From Candidatus Melainabacteria bacterium (GTDB lineage Bacteria; Cyanobacteriota; Vampirovibrionia; Obscuribacterales; Obscuribacteraceae), in the NCBI GenBank assembly GCA_016209785.1, contig JACQVM010000027.1, positions 1-8,675 of the forward strand: a stretch of 8,675 nt of DNA, read 5' to 3'. The notes under the pieces were generated by a model. That model saw nothing but the letters and a program-made list of their open reading frames with translations, did not search any database and was not told the DNA's origin. The translations under genes were made by a program, and so were the position numbers. Below are positions 7,549 to 8,675 of the stretch, piece by piece; the stretch's first letter is position 1, and the number at the start of each line of letters is the position of its first letter.

Positions 7549-7569
7549 TGGGTTGGCTATGTGTCGGGG

Positions 7570-7917
7570 TTATACGTTAAAAGATTGTCCGCAGCCGCAT
7601 GTGCCCTTGGCTTGGGGATTCTTAATGGTAAATCCTCTTCCTTGGAGCCCACCTTGAAAATTAAGCACCGTTCCTTTCAAATAAATGACACTTTTAGGAT
7701 CAATAAAAATACGAATACCCTGCGTCTCTATAATGTGGTCGTTCTCTTGAGGGTTATCGAAACTTAGCCCATAAGACATTCCCGAACAGCCACCACCCCT
7801 CACTTCTAATCTCAAACCAGATTTGCTGGGCTCAGCACCAAGCAGCTTCTTAATTTCTTCAGCAGCTTCCAGCGCTACAGTTACAAGAGTAGAAGAGCCT
7901 GCTGTAGCTTCTGTCAT
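7570..7917 (-). CDS. erpA: A-type iron-sulfur cluster carrier/insertion protein (IscA/ErpA/HesB family)
   Basis: This 115-residue cytoplasmic A-type carrier receives Fe-S clusters from a scaffold (SufB or IscU) and passes them to apo-enzymes. All three cluster-binding cysteines are present: Cys44 in RGGGCSGMSY (40-49), and Cys107 and Cys109 in the C-terminal GTCGCGQSF (105-113). Length and the IDPKSVIYLKGT stretch (72-83) fit the family well. The ATG at 7917 has GAGGA eight bases upstream, and a strong -10 box lies about 75 bp before the start. ErpA, IscA and SufA are hard to tell apart by sequence alone, and no suf or isc genes are in view, so the symbol is a best guess among paralogues. It appears to be its own transcription unit, separated from the ATPase gene by 180 bp and followed by a strong hairpin. 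Confidence 0.93.
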   Translation of the reverse strand: MTEATAGSSTLVTVALEAAEEIKKLLGAEPSKSGLRLEVRGGGCSGMSYGLSFDNPQENDHIIETQGIRIFIDPKSVIYLKGTVLNFQGGLQGRGFTIKNPQAKGTCGCGQSFNV

Positions 7918-7925
7918 TGAATCAA

Positions 7926-7930
7926 TCCTC
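7926..7930 (-). promoter_or_regulatory. Shine-Dalgarno of erpA
   Basis: GAGGA on the - strand, eight bases before the ATG at 7917-7915. The spacing is ideal and confirms the start codon. Confidence 0.65.
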
Positions 7931-7991
7931 GTCTAGATTAAACACCCACAACATAAACCATTTCCTGACCTTATTTTGCCTTTTGTTCCCT

Positions 7992-7997
7992 ATTATA
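7992..7997 (-). promoter_or_regulatory. -10 box of the erpA promoter
   Basis: A perfect TATAAT reads on the - strand in the 180-bp gap before erpA, in an AT-rich setting. Transcription would start near 7985, giving a leader of about 67 bases that contains the SD. I see no good -35 at 16-18 bp: the bases there read GACATA or ACATAA. The promoter may therefore be activator-dependent or use a non-standard sigma region. Confidence 0.5.
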
Positions 7998-8007
7998 GTA
8001 TGTTTAT

Positions 8008-8021
8008 AGACAATTATGTCT
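8008..8021. promoter_or_regulatory. Dyad over the -35 region of the erpA promoter
   Basis: AGACA, four bases (ATTA), then TGTCT on the + strand form a perfect 5-bp inverted repeat. It is centred about 20 bp upstream of the TATAAT, across the spacer and -35 position. That is where a repressor or activator of an Fe-S gene could bind. It is short, and I cannot match it to a known Fur, IscR or SufR box. Confidence 0.3.
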
Positions 8022-8097
8022 CCAAAAGGGCTTAGACCAGAAATTACTTAAAGGTTATCACACCTTCTTAATAACCATCTTAGATTGTTTGTCTTTC

Positions 8098-8675
8098 TTA
8101 AGCAGTTGGGCTGCGACCAGAGATGGCTGCTGTGTCGCTTATGATTGCACCATCCTTTAACCGAATAACTCGCTTGGCATAGCTGGCAATTTCAGACTCG
8201 TGGGTCACAAGAATAATTGTCATGCCATTTAAGTGAAGCTCACCCAGGAGCATCATAATTTCTGCTGCTGTCTGACTATCTAAGGCTCCGGTAGGCTCAT
8301 CAGCCAAGAGAATGTCTGGATTCATGACAATGGCTCGTCCTACTGAGACACGCTGCTGCTGTCCACCCGAAAGCTGGTTAGGCCTGTGCTTCATCCTGTC
8401 ACCTAATCCTACAAGGTACAAAATTCTTTCTGCCCGTTTGTATCGCTCTTGAGGGTTAACTTGCGCATAAACAAGAGGCAACATGACATTTTCTAAGGCA
8501 GTCATGTGAGGCAAGAGATTAAACTGCTGAAACACAAAGCCAATTCTTTTGTTGCGGATTTGTGCCAACTGGCTTTCCGCTAAATGTTGTACCTCTTGCC
8601 CCCCCAGCAAATATCTTCCTGCACTGGGGCGATCCAGACAACCAAGGATGTGCATGAGCGTTGACTTGCCTGATC
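8098..8675 (-). CDS. ABC transporter ATP-binding protein, LolD/MacB family, 5'-truncated by the window
   Basis: This is the ATPase subunit of a LolD/MacB-type ABC system, which typically powers lipoprotein release, peptide or drug export, or cell-envelope work with a FtsX-like permease. The frame runs off the window: [11 protein letters not shown] opens the visible part, so the Walker A Lys and Ser/Thr are present but its first residues and the start codon are not. The ATG at 8655 lies just after Walker A and cannot be the real start. Counting from it, [18 protein letters not shown] covers the Q-loop (40-57), [14 protein letters not shown] the signature (95-108), [12 protein letters not shown] the Walker B and D-loop (115-126), and VTHE the switch His (150-153). 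The protein ends about 30 residues after the His with no fused permease, so it is a stand-alone ATPase rather than MacB itself. Its permease partner is not in view, and substrate cannot be assigned. Confidence 0.93.
   Translation of the reverse strand, partial: SGKSTLMHILGCLDRPSAGRYLLGGQEVQHLAESQLAQIRNKRIGFVFQQFNLLPHMTALENVMLPLVYAQVNPQERYKRAERILYLVGLGDRMKHRPNQLSGGQQQRVSVGRAIVMNPDILLADEPTGALDSQTAAEIMMLLGELHLNGMTIILVTHESEIASYAKRVIRLKDGAIISDTAAISGRSPTA

Noticed and set aside
8053..8076. GGTTAT ... ATAACC inverted repeat (12-base loop) as a terminator for the ABC ATPase gene.
   Set aside because: The stem is only six AT-rich pairs with a long loop and no T-run on the - strand. It is too weak to call.
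8653..8655. ATG at 8655 as the start of the ABC ATPase gene.
   Set aside because: The same frame continues upstream as SGKSTL, the heart of Walker A, so the gene is simply cut by the window end.

Overview
This window looks like ordinary bacterial chromosome: about 45% GC on sampled lines, very tightly packed, with Shine-Dalgarno sites in front of most genes. The IleRS is of the bacterial type, with a C-terminal Cys4 zinc site. Together with an A-type Fe-S carrier, a PotC permease and a LolD/MacB-type ATPase, this points to a Gram-negative-like bacterium. The protein style made me think of non-photosynthetic relatives of Cyanobacteria (Vampirovibrionia/Melainabacteria), but that is an impression and was not tested.

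Layout from left to right: (1) the C-terminal part of a multi-pass membrane protein on +, cut by the window start; (2) a - strand pair, suhB-like inositol monophosphatase followed by a cytoplasmic GH57 alpha-glucan-active enzyme, overlapping by four bases (GTGA); (3) a 160-bp divergent control region; (4) ileS on +; (5) three - strand genes in chromosomal order potC, erpA-like, LolD/MacB-like ATPase. The ATPase is cut by the window end inside its Walker A motif.

There are two convergent junctions. At 1104-1107 the membrane protein and GH57 stop codons share the same CTAG. At 6612-6629 only 18 bp separate ileS from potC. The longest non-coding stretches are 3623-3782, 7422-7569 and 7918-8097, all under 200 bp. 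They hold a divergent promoter region with a dyad, a strong hairpin after erpA, and a good -10 box with an overlapping dyad before erpA.

The genes do not form one pathway. Only suhB and GH57 look co-translated. The potC gene stands without potA, potB or potD in view. I found no mobile element, CRISPR array, tRNA, rRNA or defence system, and nothing that I would call a new system. The points most worth a second look are the altered ATP-binding signature of IleRS, the solitary potC, the suhB-GH57 coupling and the dyad over the erpA promoter.
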